Positions 52,077 through 60,729 of a stretch of DNA of 64,000 nt are shown here, in pieces. The DNA comes from Maridesulfovibrio hydrothermalis AM13 = DSM 14728 (lineage in GTDB: Bacteria > Desulfobacterota > Desulfovibrionia > Desulfovibrionales > Desulfovibrionaceae), in the NCBI RefSeq assembly GCF_000331025.1, contig NC_020055.1, positions 3,443,370-3,507,369 on the forward strand. Direction: 5' to 3'. A program made the translations under genes and the position numbers. The notes beneath the pieces are model-generated. The model was not told where the DNA came from and searched no databases. It saw only the letters and a program-made list of their open reading frames with translations. Each line of letters starts with the position of its first letter. Position 1 is the first letter of the stretch.

Positions 52077-53891
52077 ATGGAAAAAAAAAGCTTCGGGGCA
52101 CGAGTCCACAATAACGGGGATTGTACTTTCAGAATTTTTGCGCCGCACATTCAATCTGCTGAAATAACGGTTAATAACTCATCGAGGCAAACTATAAAAT
52201 TAATTCCAGATGAATATGGTTTCCATGAAGCAACCCTGAAAAAGATCAGACCCGGCATATCTTATTCATATTCTTTAGACGAGTTTTCCAAAATTCCTGA
52301 TCCGGCCTCCCTGTGGCAGCCACTGGGACTTAAAAACTCATCTGTGATTATTGATCACCACTTTTTTGACTGGAAAGAAGACAATTTTTCCGGTTTGCCT
52401 ATGCGCAAGATGGTCATTTACGAAGCTCATGTGGGTGCTTTCAGTGTTGAGCAATCATTTTCCGGCATCACCTCCAGACTTGATCATTTAAAAGATCTTG
52501 GCATTAATACACTTCAACTTATGCCTGTGGCTCAATTTACCGGACAAAGAGGATGGGGCTACGAAACCGTCTTTCCATACGCAGTTCACAGCTCCTACGG
52601 TTCGCCTGATGAATTAAAAGAATTGGTCAGGCAGTGCCATTTAAACGGTATCGCAGTTATCTTTGATGTTGCATTCGGCAGTTTGACCCCAATCAATAAA
52701 CTGGAACCGGTATATTTCCCTTTTTTCAGTGAAAAATATAATTCTACGCAGGGAAGAGCTTTAAATTTTGATGAAAAATATAGTTACGGGGTGAGAGAGT
52801 TTTATATCCAGTGCGCACTTTCATGGCTTGATGACTACCATATCGACGGGTTGCGCATAAATGATGCTCACGCAATCTTTGACCAGAGTCCGGTCCATTT
52901 CCTTGAAGAACTTTCTACGCGCATAAAAGAATTTTCAAAGCAAAACAACAGAGTCTGCGTCCTCATAACAGGAGATAAACGTAATGCCTTGCGCCCGGTT
53001 CTTCCTTTAAACAAGGGAGGATATGATTTAGATGCTCTTTATAATGACAATTTTCATAATGCCTTGCAGTCCAGATTAACCGGCGATACTCAAGGCCATT
53101 TAAAAGACTACAGCACCCCTGAGCGCATGGTTTCAGCCATGCAATATGGATTTGCATACCGGGGAGAACTTTCAAGTTATTACCAACGTCTTCAGGGAAG
53201 CAGTAATTCAGAACTTCGCGGATGTAAATTTGTGGTTTATTCCCAAGGACACGACCCTGATTCATCCTATCTTGATAAATATCGCATCATACAGAAAGCA
53301 GGCTTTGAAGCAGCAAAATTAGCTGCCGGAGCAACACTGCTCTCCCCCTACATTCCTATGATCTTTATGGGAGAGGAATATGGAGAACCAGCACCATTTA
53401 ACTTTTTTGCTGATGCAAAAACTTCATATTCCCCAAGAATATGGAAAGATAGTCCGGTTCCAAATGCACAAACAACCTTCTCTGAGTGTCAGCTCAACTG
53501 GCATAATATAAAAACAGGACAAGGAAGGTCGATGCTTGCTCTGTACAAAAGAATTTTGAAAGCAAGGCGCGAACATCAGGCATTGCATGAACCCTGCCGC
53601 AGCAGATGTCAGGTGCAGGAAATTTCACCTGGACTTGTGCTGATAATCAGAAATTCAACTTCAAACATCCGTAAATATGCAGCTATCTTATTAAATTTTA
53701 ACCAAACAACAACGACCTGCCACTTGTCCTGCGAACTTCCTGAAGGAATCTGGACCACCGAGATATACAGTGCCAGCGCGACCTATGGTGGCCGGGCAGA
53801 TCCTTTACCGACAATTATATCCGGTAAAGAAAAGCTTGAACTGGCTCCGCAATCATTTGCACTGTTTTTTTACACCGAGGTTAATATTTAA
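52077..53891 (+). CDS. TreZ-like GH13 protein lacking catalytic residues (probable pseudoenzyme)
   Basis: A 604-residue protein with an N-terminal CBM48-type domain (FRIFAPHIQSAEI) and a GH13 barrel that follows maltooligosyltrehalose trehalohydrolase closely: WGYETVFPYAVHSSYG, SPYIPMIFMGEEYGEPAPF and others. The GH13 active-site regions are changed: region I DVVYNH reads DVAFGS, region II RxD nucleophile reads RIN (Asn at about residue 262), region III acid/base Glu reads ITGD (Gly at about 299), and region IV NHD reads GHD (391-393). Loss of both nucleophile and acid/base should abolish hydrolysis. The start at 52077 is used because the CBM begins there; the ribosome site is weak. malQ follows. 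It may bind glucan without cutting it. Confidence 0.8.
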   Translation: MEKKSFGARVHNNGDCTFRIFAPHIQSAEITVNNSSRQTIKLIPDEYGFHEATLKKIRPGISYSYSLDEFSKIPDPASLWQPLGLKNSSVIIDHHFFDWKEDNFSGLPMRKMVIYEAHVGAFSVEQSFSGITSRLDHLKDLGINTLQLMPVAQFTGQRGWGYETVFPYAVHSSYGSPDELKELVRQCHLNGIAVIFDVAFGSLTPINKLEPVYFPFFSEKYNSTQGRALNFDEKYSYGVREFYIQCALSWLDDYHIDGLRINDAHAIFDQSPVHFLEELSTRIKEFSKQNNRVCVLITGDKRNALRPVLPLNKGGYDLDALYNDNFHNALQSRLTGDTQGHLKDYSTPERMVSAMQYGFAYRGELSSYYQRLQGSSNSELRGCKFVVYSQGHDPDSSYLDKYRIIQKAGFEAAKLAAGATLLSPYIPMIFMGEEYGEPAPFNFFADAKTSYSPRIWKDSPVPNAQTTFSECQLNWHNIKTGQGRSMLALYKRILKARREHQALHEPCRSRCQVQEISPGLVLIIRNSTSNIRKYAAILLNFNQTTTTCHLSCELPEGIWTTEIYSASATYGGRADPLPTIISGKEKLELAPQSFALFFYTEVNI

Positions 53892-53942
53892 ATTGCAAAA
53901 AGTTTACAAAACTTAAAACTTGTTAACTTTACATCTCCCCCC

Positions 53943-53970
53943 TTGCTCTGCAATATGGTATTGATATAGT
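53943..53970 (+). promoter_or_regulatory. Possible malQ promoter
   Basis: TTGCTC, a 16-base spacer and TATAGT, 42 bases before the malQ ATG. Fair match only. Confidence 0.3.
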
Positions 53971-54011
53971 TGCCCACAGACTAATTCATCCCAGCAGAGC
54001 AAGGAGTTTTT

Positions 54012-55523
54012 ATGAAACGTTCCAGCGGAGTACTTTTACATTTTACATCACTTCCCTCCCGATTCGGAGTGGGTGATCTAGGTCCGGCGGCATATGATTT
54101 CGCCGATTTTCTGGCCGAAGCCGGACAGCGTTTCTGGCAGGTACTCCCCATTACTCCTACAGCTCCGGATCTCTGCAACTCGCCATACTCCGGATTTTCC
54201 GCCTACGCCGCCAATCCGCTGCTGATCAGTCCTGAGCTGATGGTAAAATACGGATTGCTGGAATATGAAGAAATAAAAGAGGCTGTCCTTCCAGATCGTG
54301 ACCACGCTGATTTCGAATCGGCCGGAAGGGTTAAAGAAAAACTTCTGCGCACAGCTTTCAGTCGTAAAGCAAATGTCCTGCTCGAAGATCCTGTTTTCAA
54401 TAAGTTTATCTGGGATAATATGCATTGGGTGAATGATTTCGCATTGTTTACCGCTGTAAAAAAACATTTTAACGGTGAAAGCTGGACAGAATGGCCCGAA
54501 GATATTCGAGACCGCAGCGAAGACGGACTGCGGCATTGGGGCGAAAAGCTGTTCCGTGAAATTTTGTTCGTAAAATTCTGCCAATGGATATTTTTCCGTC
54601 AATGGGGACAACTCAAAGATCATCTAGATGAAATTGGGGTGGAACTGATCGGTGATGTACCTATATATGTAACTCACGACAGTTCTGATGTATGGGCAAA
54701 CAGGCGAATTTTCAAACTGGACGAGCAGGGACAATCAAGCTGCGTGGCCGGCGTTCCACCAGACTATTTCAGCAAAACCGGACAACTCTGGGGCAACCCT
54801 GTATACAACTGGGACGTGCTCCAAAGTGAAGGTTTTGCCTGGTGGATCAGCAGAATGCAACACAACCTCGGCCTGTACCATTGGGTGCGGCTGGACCATT
54901 TTCGCGGATTCTCAGCCTACTGGGAAATACCTGTCGATGCTGAAACAGCTATGGAAGGATACTGGGTTCCCGCGCCCGGTCATCAGCTGTTTGAAAAACT
55001 ATCCTGCGAGGAAGGCTGTCTGCGCATCATAGCTGAAGATCTTGGCCACATTACCCATGATGTTACTTATCTTAAAGACCGCTTCCAACTGCCGGGTATG
55101 AATCTGCTGCAATTCTCATTCGGCGAAGATATAGGTTATTGCGGCGATGCTCTGCATAATCACAGACGTAATTCAGTGGTATATACCGGAACCCATGACA
55201 ACAACACCAACCGGGGCTGGTACAGCGATGACGCTGATGAAATAAGCCGCAGAAACCTGCTCGCCTACCTCGGTTTCAACTGGGTTGATGAATCCAAAAT
55301 ATCATGGGAGCTTATCAGGCTGCTTATGTCCAGTGTAGGCTGCTTATGCATAATTCAAGCACAGGACCTGCTTAATCTGGACGGCAGAGCGCGTATGAAC
55401 GTTCCCGGACAGGCAAATGGAAACTGGGGCTGGAAGCTCATGCCCGGACAGCTCACCCCTCTCATCCGCGAGCGGCTGGGAGAAATGACAGAACTTTTCG
55501 GACGCACCAGCAAGATTGATTAG
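54012..55523 (+). CDS. malQ: 4-alpha-glucanotransferase MalQ (amylomaltase)
   Basis: A 503-residue GH77 enzyme that transfers maltodextrin segments between glucans. The barrel motifs are intact: DVPIYVTHDSSDVWAN, nucleophile Asp in RLDHFRGF (about 294), acid/base Glu in IIAEDLG (about 341) and TGTHDNNT. The N-terminus RSSGVLLHFTSLPSRFGVGDLG is typical. AAGGAG lies eight bases before the ATG. It follows a TreZ-like gene by 120 bases and probably has its own promoter. Role in glycogen or maltodextrin turnover. Confidence 0.96.
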   Translation: MKRSSGVLLHFTSLPSRFGVGDLGPAAYDFADFLAEAGQRFWQVLPITPTAPDLCNSPYSGFSAYAANPLLISPELMVKYGLLEYEEIKEAVLPDRDHADFESAGRVKEKLLRTAFSRKANVLLEDPVFNKFIWDNMHWVNDFALFTAVKKHFNGESWTEWPEDIRDRSEDGLRHWGEKLFREILFVKFCQWIFFRQWGQLKDHLDEIGVELIGDVPIYVTHDSSDVWANRRIFKLDEQGQSSCVAGVPPDYFSKTGQLWGNPVYNWDVLQSEGFAWWISRMQHNLGLYHWVRLDHFRGFSAYWEIPVDAETAMEGYWVPAPGHQLFEKLSCEEGCLRIIAEDLGHITHDVTYLKDRFQLPGMNLLQFSFGEDIGYCGDALHNHRRNSVVYTGTHDNNTNRGWYSDDADEISRRNLLAYLGFNWVDESKISWELIRLLMSSVGCLCIIQAQDLLNLDGRARMNVPGQANGNWGWKLMPGQLTPLIRERLGEMTELFGRTSKID

Positions 55524-55563
55524 AATCTTGCCGCAGACCTTACAGGTGATAACCGGCAGCCTT

Positions 55564-55614
55564 CCGAAGTCCAGAGATAATCTTTTTAAGAATTTTCTCT
55601 GGACTCGACCGAAG
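55564..55614. repeat. Hairpin flanked by CCGAAG (repeat element / malQ terminator)
   Basis: GTCCAGAGA (55569-55577) and TCTCTGGAC (55596-55604) form a 9-base stem with an 18-base A/T-rich loop; CCGAAG occurs on both flanks (55564-55569 and 55609-55614). Shares the CCAGAGA stem and CCGAAG motif with the element at 17270. Lies 40 bases after malQ and probably ends its transcript. Confidence 0.55.
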
Positions 55615-55679
55615 CTTATGCGTTTGTAGCAATCATGAAAATTTACTGAAATTTGCAGGTCTCATGCAGCAAAACAGGA

Positions 55680-56336
55680 CTACCTGCTTCCGATGTAATA
55701 AAAGCCATTCGACTTATTACCGTTCATGGTAGTGTAGGTAACTTTTTTATATTCCACAGATGTGAACGGGCTTAGCAGTTTATTTATATGCTCTTCTGAA
55801 AAATGACGCAGCACCCCGCCCCCATCAAGTTCAAAAATTCCATAAATATCATGTTTGGGTTGAAACAATTTATACCTGTCCAGATTGCGCTGGTCGGTAT
55901 TCAGTAGAAAATCGTTAACATAGAGTATTCCGCCGGATTTCAAAATTCGATGAATCTCTTTGATCAGACACGACTGGTCTTTATTCTTTGGAATACAAGT
56001 CAGCACGGCCACAAGCAGCACCGCATCAAACGAATTGTCTTGGAAAGGAATGGTGCAGCCATCAAGCGGCCTGATATCAAGCGAGCTGTCAAGGTCCATG
56101 CCCCGCGACCGAAGTCTGGCCGACGGCTCAACTCCCTTGATGTTTTCATATCCGGCCTCATGCAGACTGCTCATAATTCTGCCGTAACCACAGCCGACAT
56201 CAAGGATATCTGCATTGCACGCTACTTTCTCTTTAAAAATATCAATCTGAAAAGGCGTTGAAAAATTCTTTTGCGCCCCTTTTTCTTCCCAATACTTTAC
56301 ATAATCACAACGACCTGAACTCATTTCCATTTCCAC
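55680..56336 (-). CDS. SAM-dependent methyltransferase (class I)
   Basis: A 218-residue Rossmann-fold methyltransferase of the Methyltransf_11/25 type. Motif I is ILDVGCGYGRI (about residues 39-49), the acidic residue ending beta-2 lies in GVEPSARL, and later motifs FQDNSFDAVLLVAVLTCI and LKSGGILYVNDF are present. The target is unknown; the family covers small molecules and lipids. The ATG may be at 56336 or at 56324 (MEMEMSS). It has no clear neighbours on the same strand. Confidence 0.88.
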   Translation of the reverse strand: MEMEMSSGRCDYVKYWEEKGAQKNFSTPFQIDIFKEKVACNADILDVGCGYGRIMSSLHEAGYENIKGVEPSARLRSRGMDLDSSLDIRPLDGCTIPFQDNSFDAVLLVAVLTCIPKNKDQSCLIKEIHRILKSGGILYVNDFLLNTDQRNLDRYKLFQPKHDIYGIFELDGGGVLRHFSEEHINKLLSPFTSVEYKKVTYTTMNGNKSNGFYYIGSR

Positions 56337-56490
56337 ATATTTAAAAGTGCTTCAAAACAGGAAATACGCAAATACATCAAATTGTATCTTTGCCGTAACC
56401 ATTCCGAGACCAACAAAGAGTCAGACAGACGTATAAGCTCCACAGTAAAAAATTAATTAATAATTTCACCTACTATTTGGAGATTTAATT

Positions 56491-56844
56491 ATGACATCTT
56501 CTCAAAACTCACTTATCAAAAAACACCTTGAAAACAAACTTGCTGAACTTCTGCAACGCACAAACTCGCGCAACACCTCAGTGGAAAGTTGCGCTGATGA
56601 CAATGAGTATGCCTCACGCATCAGTGAACAAAAAATCAATCTGGCCCTTCATGTACGTGAAGCAGCACTCATTAGAGAAACTGAAGAGACACTTGCCCGC
56701 GTTGACCACTACGATTTCGGCATCTGCGAAGATTGTGGTGAAGAAATAGGACTTGCACGCATCAAAGCAAACCCCATCACCCGCTTTTGCGTTTCCTGTC
56801 AGACACGCAGAGAGGAAAAAGGACCACTTGGACGCGTAGGTTAA
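56491..56844 (+). CDS. DksA/TraR-type zinc-finger protein
   Basis: A 117-residue protein with a helical N-terminal half and a C4 zinc finger in the C-terminal part (CEDCGEE and FCVSCQTRR; spacing of DksA/TraR). DksA partners with RNA polymerase and ppGpp; short relatives such as TraR or YocK-like proteins may do so alone. The coiled-coil Asp pair typical of DksA tips is only partly visible, so a full DksA activity is not claimed. GGAG lies upstream of the ATG. Confidence 0.82.
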   Translation: MTSSQNSLIKKHLENKLAELLQRTNSRNTSVESCADDNEYASRISEQKINLALHVREAALIRETEETLARVDHYDFGICEDCGEEIGLARIKANPITRFCVSCQTRREEKGPLGRVG

Positions 56845-57061
56845 TGCAATGTTTTACAATTTATAAAGCAGACCTTTACACAAAGTTTTTCACGGCATTG
56901 CCATGCCTGAACGAAGCTGAAACAAAATTTATTATATGCCGAAAAACTTAAGAATGCTTAATAAACAAATGGTAGTGATGGCTCAAAATTATAGCGAAAT
57001 TTCATGAACTGAAATTCGGATAGCAGAATTTGCTTTAATCAAAGGAAGAGCTGATAAATAT

Positions 57062-57532
57062 CTACTCTTTTTCAACTGATCGCGCGCTTACACTGGTGAT
57101 CATAATTTCCACGACATCCACTGCATCAATTGCAGCAGGATTGAATTCCCATTCCTTCCCGCTGTATTGCTTCATTATCAAATTCAAAGCAGCCGCTTTT
57201 TCTTTGTCATCAAGTATCCGGGGAACACCTGTGCCTATAATTGACTTAAAACTGCAACCCCATTTACACGGGGCATCTTTCCCGACAACTTCATGCGAAA
57301 CAACAATGCTGAAACCGATCACACCGCCCTCGCGCAGGGCTTGAATTTTACGGCCTTGCTTTGACGAATGGACATAAAGTTTATCTCCATAAAAGCCATA
57401 ATTAACAGGAACGCTGAATATCCCGATTCTATCCTTCAAAGCCAGATGAAGAATTTCACCTTCGCTCAAATACTGATCAATAATTGTCTTATCCTTCGTC
57501 TGCCCTTTACGCGCTTTGTTTTCGCCCGCCAT
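57062..57532 (-). CDS. Pyridoxamine-phosphate-oxidase-fold flavin protein (NimA-like)
   Basis: A 156-residue split-barrel protein similar to nitroimidazole-resistance and FMN-binding proteins of the PNPOx family. Seen: LHLALKDRIGIFSVPVNYGFYGDKLYVH, which matches the NimA-like start, HSSKQGRKIQAL, IGFSIVVS and CKWGCSFKSIIGTG (quoted in part). A flavin-dependent reductase or heme/FMN binder is the normal inference. The start at 57532 is supported by GAGGGG eight bases upstream; the longer frame is not. Confidence 0.82.
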   Translation of the reverse strand: MAGENKARKGQTKDKTIIDQYLSEGEILHLALKDRIGIFSVPVNYGFYGDKLYVHSSKQGRKIQALREGGVIGFSIVVSHEVVGKDAPCKWGCSFKSIIGTGVPRILDDKEKAAALNLIMKQYSGKEWEFNPAAIDAVDVVEIMITSVSARSVEKE

Positions 57533-57581
57533 ATAATATCCCCTCTTTATTCTATCACTTAAACAGTATAGATATATTTCT

Positions 57582-58283
57582 ATGCTATTCACATCGACAA
57601 TATCAATCATTATTCCTGTTTTTAATGAACAAAAAAATATTTCATCCTGCATTCAAAATGTCAGACAATGCTGCAATCCCGAATGCGAAATAATCGTGGT
57701 CGACGGTGCTCTTGACGGAGGAACTATTGCTGAAATAAATGATCCATCCATTATAACCATGCAGTCTAAGCCGGGCCGTGCTATTCAAATGAATAGCGGC
57801 GCCGAAGCCGCCACTGGTGAAATCTTGTTATTCCTGCACGCAGATAGCATACTTCCCAGCAACGCAGCGGCAATAATACAAGAAGCGTTAAATGCGCCGG
57901 CAGCAACAGCCGGAGCATTCAAACTTTCCTTTGATGATGATTCATTTATGATGAAATTAGTTGCTGCCTTTGGAAATTTACGTACAAGTCTGGAAAGAGT
58001 CCCTTACGGTGATCAAGCACCCTTTATCAGTAAAAAAGCATTTCATGACCTTGGAGGATTTTCCGAAATCCCCATAATGGAGGATGTTGATTTTTTCAGA
58101 CGTATCAAAAAGCAACGACAGGAGATTGTAATTCTTAAGCAACCAATCACTACATCGGCCAGAAGATATCTTAAAACCGGCCCCGTACGCTGTATCCTGC
58201 GCAACTGGATGCTCCGAATTCTACATCTATGCGGAGTCAGCCCGACTGCTCTGGCGACCATGTATCACAGGCAGGGAGATTAA
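57582..58283 (+). CDS. Family 2 glycosyltransferase (TIGR04283-type)
   Basis: A 233-residue GT-A-fold transferase with SIIIPVFNEQKNISSCI, DGALDGGT, the LFLHADS DxD-like step and PFISKKAFHDLGGF and EDVDFFRRIKK. This matches the glycosyltransferase subfamily usually found in clusters with a radical-SAM/selenodomain protein and the next gene's family. Here those partners are not present in the window. It ends two bases before the next start. Sugar and acceptor are unknown. Confidence 0.85.
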   Translation: MLFTSTISIIIPVFNEQKNISSCIQNVRQCCNPECEIIVVDGALDGGTIAEINDPSIITMQSKPGRAIQMNSGAEAATGEILLFLHADSILPSNAAAIIQEALNAPAATAGAFKLSFDDDSFMMKLVAAFGNLRTSLERVPYGDQAPFISKKAFHDLGGFSEIPIMEDVDFFRRIKKQRQEIVILKQPITTSARRYLKTGPVRCILRNWMLRILHLCGVSPTALATMYHRQGD

Positions 58284-58285
58284 CC

Positions 58286-58951
58286 TTGCAAGACGCTTTG
58301 CTCTTTTTCGTAAAGTATCCCTGCGCCGGAATGGTTAAAACCAGACTGGGAAAAGACATCGGATACAAAAATGCTGCTAAATTCTACAAAGCATTTGTAA
58401 CAGATATGCTGGCCAGTTTTGACAGCCATGACTTTAATATTTTAGTTTTCTATGATTCACATCAACCCGTCAGTAAATATAAAGAATGGCTGGGAGACAG
58501 AAATTTCCATGCTCAGTCAGGTTCAGATCTTGGTGAGCGTATGCAGCAGGCATTTGAATCTGCTTTTGCCAGTGGATATGAAAACTGTATATTAATAGGA
58601 AGTGACCTGCCGGGCTTGAGTCCATCCATAATTCACAATGGATTTAAATCACTTGCAGAAAAACACGCCTGTATCGGGCCTGCCAGAGATGGCGGTTACT
58701 ACCTGATCGGTTTTCACAGGGGTAACTTTTGCACTGCTCCATTTCGTGAAATCAAATGGAGCACCAGCTCTGTATATGCTGAAACAATAGCAAAGCTGTA
58801 CACAGAAAAGATAACCCCTGTAATTTTACAAGAATATTCAGATATCGACGGTACACAAGATTTAATGGCCCTACTTAGCAAGCCTGAAGTAAAGCAGGAC
58901 TGCCCTCACACGTACAAAGTAGCACAACAAACCGTCATACTAAAAAGCTAG
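58286..58951 (+). CDS. TIGR04282-type (DUF2064) glycosyltransferase-like protein
   Basis: A 221-residue protein with ALLFFVKYPCAGMVKTRLG at its start (the DUF2064 motif), then GERMQQAFESAF, CILIGSDLPGL and GPARDGGYYLIGF (nucleotide-sugar-type fold). The TTG start at 58286 is supported by GGGAG and by the family's usual N-terminus; an ATG at 58229 would lie inside the preceding gene. This and the gene before are typical neighbours in a rSAM-selenodomain locus, possibly arsenosugar- or nucleotide-sugar-linked; here they stand as a pair. Confidence 0.83.
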   Translation: MQDALLFFVKYPCAGMVKTRLGKDIGYKNAAKFYKAFVTDMLASFDSHDFNILVFYDSHQPVSKYKEWLGDRNFHAQSGSDLGERMQQAFESAFASGYENCILIGSDLPGLSPSIIHNGFKSLAEKHACIGPARDGGYYLIGFHRGNFCTAPFREIKWSTSSVYAETIAKLYTEKITPVILQEYSDIDGTQDLMALLSKPEVKQDCPHTYKVAQQTVILKS

Positions 58952-59000
58952 AAAGGGCAGTCAAAGGTATTCTTGCAAAAGCAGTTTTCAATCAAAAATT

Positions 59001-59255
59001 CTAATATTCAACGATATTAAGTTTATCCATCGCCTTTTCTCTTATTCGGGTAAAACGCAATTTATCACACCCCAAGTCGTCAAAAACCTCAATTTCCCAG
59101 TTCCCGCCGGTTCCAAATCCACTAAGGATTTCTTCACGAATTCCGAGTCTGATATTGAAATCGACAACAGGATTCGAACAATTATCCAGATGATTTACAA
59201 TCATGGGAACAAGTCCGCAAGTAACGCCTCTTAAATCTACAACTTTATTATCCAT
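59001..59255 (-). CDS. TusA-like small protein
   Basis: An 84-residue protein whose start VVDLRGVTCGLVPMIVNHLD resembles TusA/SirA proteins (DxxGxxCPxP). The catalytic Cys is present but the following Pro is Gly. TusA-family proteins carry persulfide sulfur, among other uses for thiolation of tRNA wobble uridine, and this gene comes right after mnmE, which modifies the same base. That pairing supports a tRNA link but the changed motif makes the role unsure. The start at 59255 is two bases from the mnmE stop; the ribosome site is weak. Confidence 0.6.
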   Translation of the reverse strand: MDNKVVDLRGVTCGLVPMIVNHLDNCSNPVVDFNIRLGIREEILSGFGTGGNWEIEVFDDLGCDKLRFTRIREKAMDKLNIVEY

Positions 59256-59256
59256 T

Positions 59257-60642
59257 TTATTTTCCGACACAAAAGTTATTAAAAATTGAATTAAGTACTT
59301 CCTGCGGCGTAATTTCACCGGTTATTTCAGAAAGTGCGCTGCAAGCAGTTTCAAGTCTGACTCCAAGCAGGTCGTAAGGAATTGCCATATCTATATCGAG
59401 CATCAGCCCTTCAAGCTCGGAGCAGGCTTTCTTTAGAGTTGTAGCCTGACGGGAGTTCGGAACCAGTTCGTCAGGATCAGGTTCTCCTGCGCCTTGAAGG
59501 ATATGCTCCCGTATAATTGCAGAAAGCAAGTCCACACCTTGACCCTTTTTAGCTGAAATTTCAACCACCTCATATCCAGCATTGCGCATTATATCTGCCG
59601 GAACAGGCTCAGCTTGTGCAAGGTCGCTTTTATTTATGACTGCAACACATTTGCCACTACTGGCAGAAAATTCAGGATCAATCTCTGAAAGGCTGAAAGG
59701 CTGGGAGCCGTCAATTATGAGCAAAACCAAGTCAGCCTGAGCGGCAAGGTCGCGCCCCATGTCGAGTCCGGCCTGCTCAACTTTGTCATTTGTTTCGCGC
59801 AGACCTGCTGTATCAACAACTCGAACCTGCAATCCATCGAGGTTAAGAGTTTCCTCGATAAAATCTCTGGTCGTTCCGGGAATATCGGTTACAATAGCCC
59901 TGTTACGTCCCAGAAGAGCATTCAGCAGGCTCGACTTTCCGGCATTTACCTTTCCGGAAAGAACCGCAAGCCCGCCTTCGCGCCATGCTTTAGTACGTTC
60001 AACTCCGGCCAGAATTTCAGAAATATTCGTTACGGCATCACCAACTTCAGACTTCATAGTTTTAAGCGGCAGACACTCAAGCTCATCTTCAGGAAAATCA
60101 ACTGCCACACAAAGCTGCGCCCGCAACTCTTCAAGCCTGCCTCGAAGCTGTTCTATCCGATCGCCAAGCACGCCGGACAGCTTGACTCTTGCAAGCTGGG
60201 CAGCTCCTTTTGACGGTGCATGAATCATTTCGGCCACGGCCTCTGCCTGAGTAAGGTCCATCTTGCCGTTCAAAAAGGCGCGCAAGGTAAATTCCCCCGC
60301 GTTGGCAAGCCGTGCCCCCCGGGAAAGTATTTCGCCCAGTACAGCGCCTAAAATTGCCCGTCCGCCATGACAGTTGATCTCAACGGTATCCTCTCCGGTA
60401 TAGGAATTAGGCCCGGGCATAAAAACAGCCAGCACATCGTCAATTTCAACTGAGCTGTCATCAAGAATATACCCGTAATGCATTGTATAAGGTTTAAAGC
60501 CTGAAAAGGACTGCTTCGCCGGTTTAAAAATTCCTTCCGCAATAGTCAGGGCCTCATCACCGCTGATGCGGATAATGCCTACCCCGCCATCACCGGTAGG
60601 GGTGGCTATGGCTGCAATAGTGCCTGTAGAACTAAGTGACAT
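59257..60642 (-). CDS. mnmE: tRNA-modification GTPase MnmE (TrmE)
   Basis: A 461-residue GTPase that works with MnmG to make 5-(carboxymethyl)aminomethyl-uridine at position 34 of tRNA. N-terminal folate-binding domain (1-120, TGTIAAIATPTGDGGVGIIR), helical domain with an inserted G-domain (P-loop GKVNAGKSS at 230-238, DIPGTTRD at 253-260, DTAGLRE) and the C-terminal CVGK, the Cys of which is needed for the reaction. The start at 60642 is chosen because GGAGAG lies upstream; a longer frame from 60702 runs into a terminator. It lies after yidC and jag, a widely conserved order. Confidence 0.96.
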   Translation of the reverse strand: MSLSSTGTIAAIATPTGDGGVGIIRISGDEALTIAEGIFKPAKQSFSGFKPYTMHYGYILDDSSVEIDDVLAVFMPGPNSYTGEDTVEINCHGGRAILGAVLGEILSRGARLANAGEFTLRAFLNGKMDLTQAEAVAEMIHAPSKGAAQLARVKLSGVLGDRIEQLRGRLEELRAQLCVAVDFPEDELECLPLKTMKSEVGDAVTNISEILAGVERTKAWREGGLAVLSGKVNAGKSSLLNALLGRNRAIVTDIPGTTRDFIEETLNLDGLQVRVVDTAGLRETNDKVEQAGLDMGRDLAAQADLVLLIIDGSQPFSLSEIDPEFSASSGKCVAVINKSDLAQAEPVPADIMRNAGYEVVEISAKKGQGVDLLSAIIREHILQGAGEPDPDELVPNSRQATTLKKACSELEGLMLDIDMAIPYDLLGVRLETACSALSEITGEITPQEVLNSIFNNFCVGK

Positions 60643-60659
60643 AAACTCTCCGTAAAAAA

Positions 60660-60693
60660 ATAAACCCCGTGGACCAGAGTCCACGGGGTTTAT
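60660..60693 (-). terminator. Terminator-like hairpin between jag and mnmE
   Basis: A 14-base perfect stem (ATAAACCCCGTGGA and its complement), 6-base loop. On the minus strand a T-run follows directly. It lies 37 bases after the jag stop and 18 bases before the mnmE ATG, so it either ends most jag transcripts or attenuates mnmE. Confidence 0.85.
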
Positions 60694-60729
60694 CAAAGTC
60701 ATTATTCACCGCTCGTGAACGGACAACAA

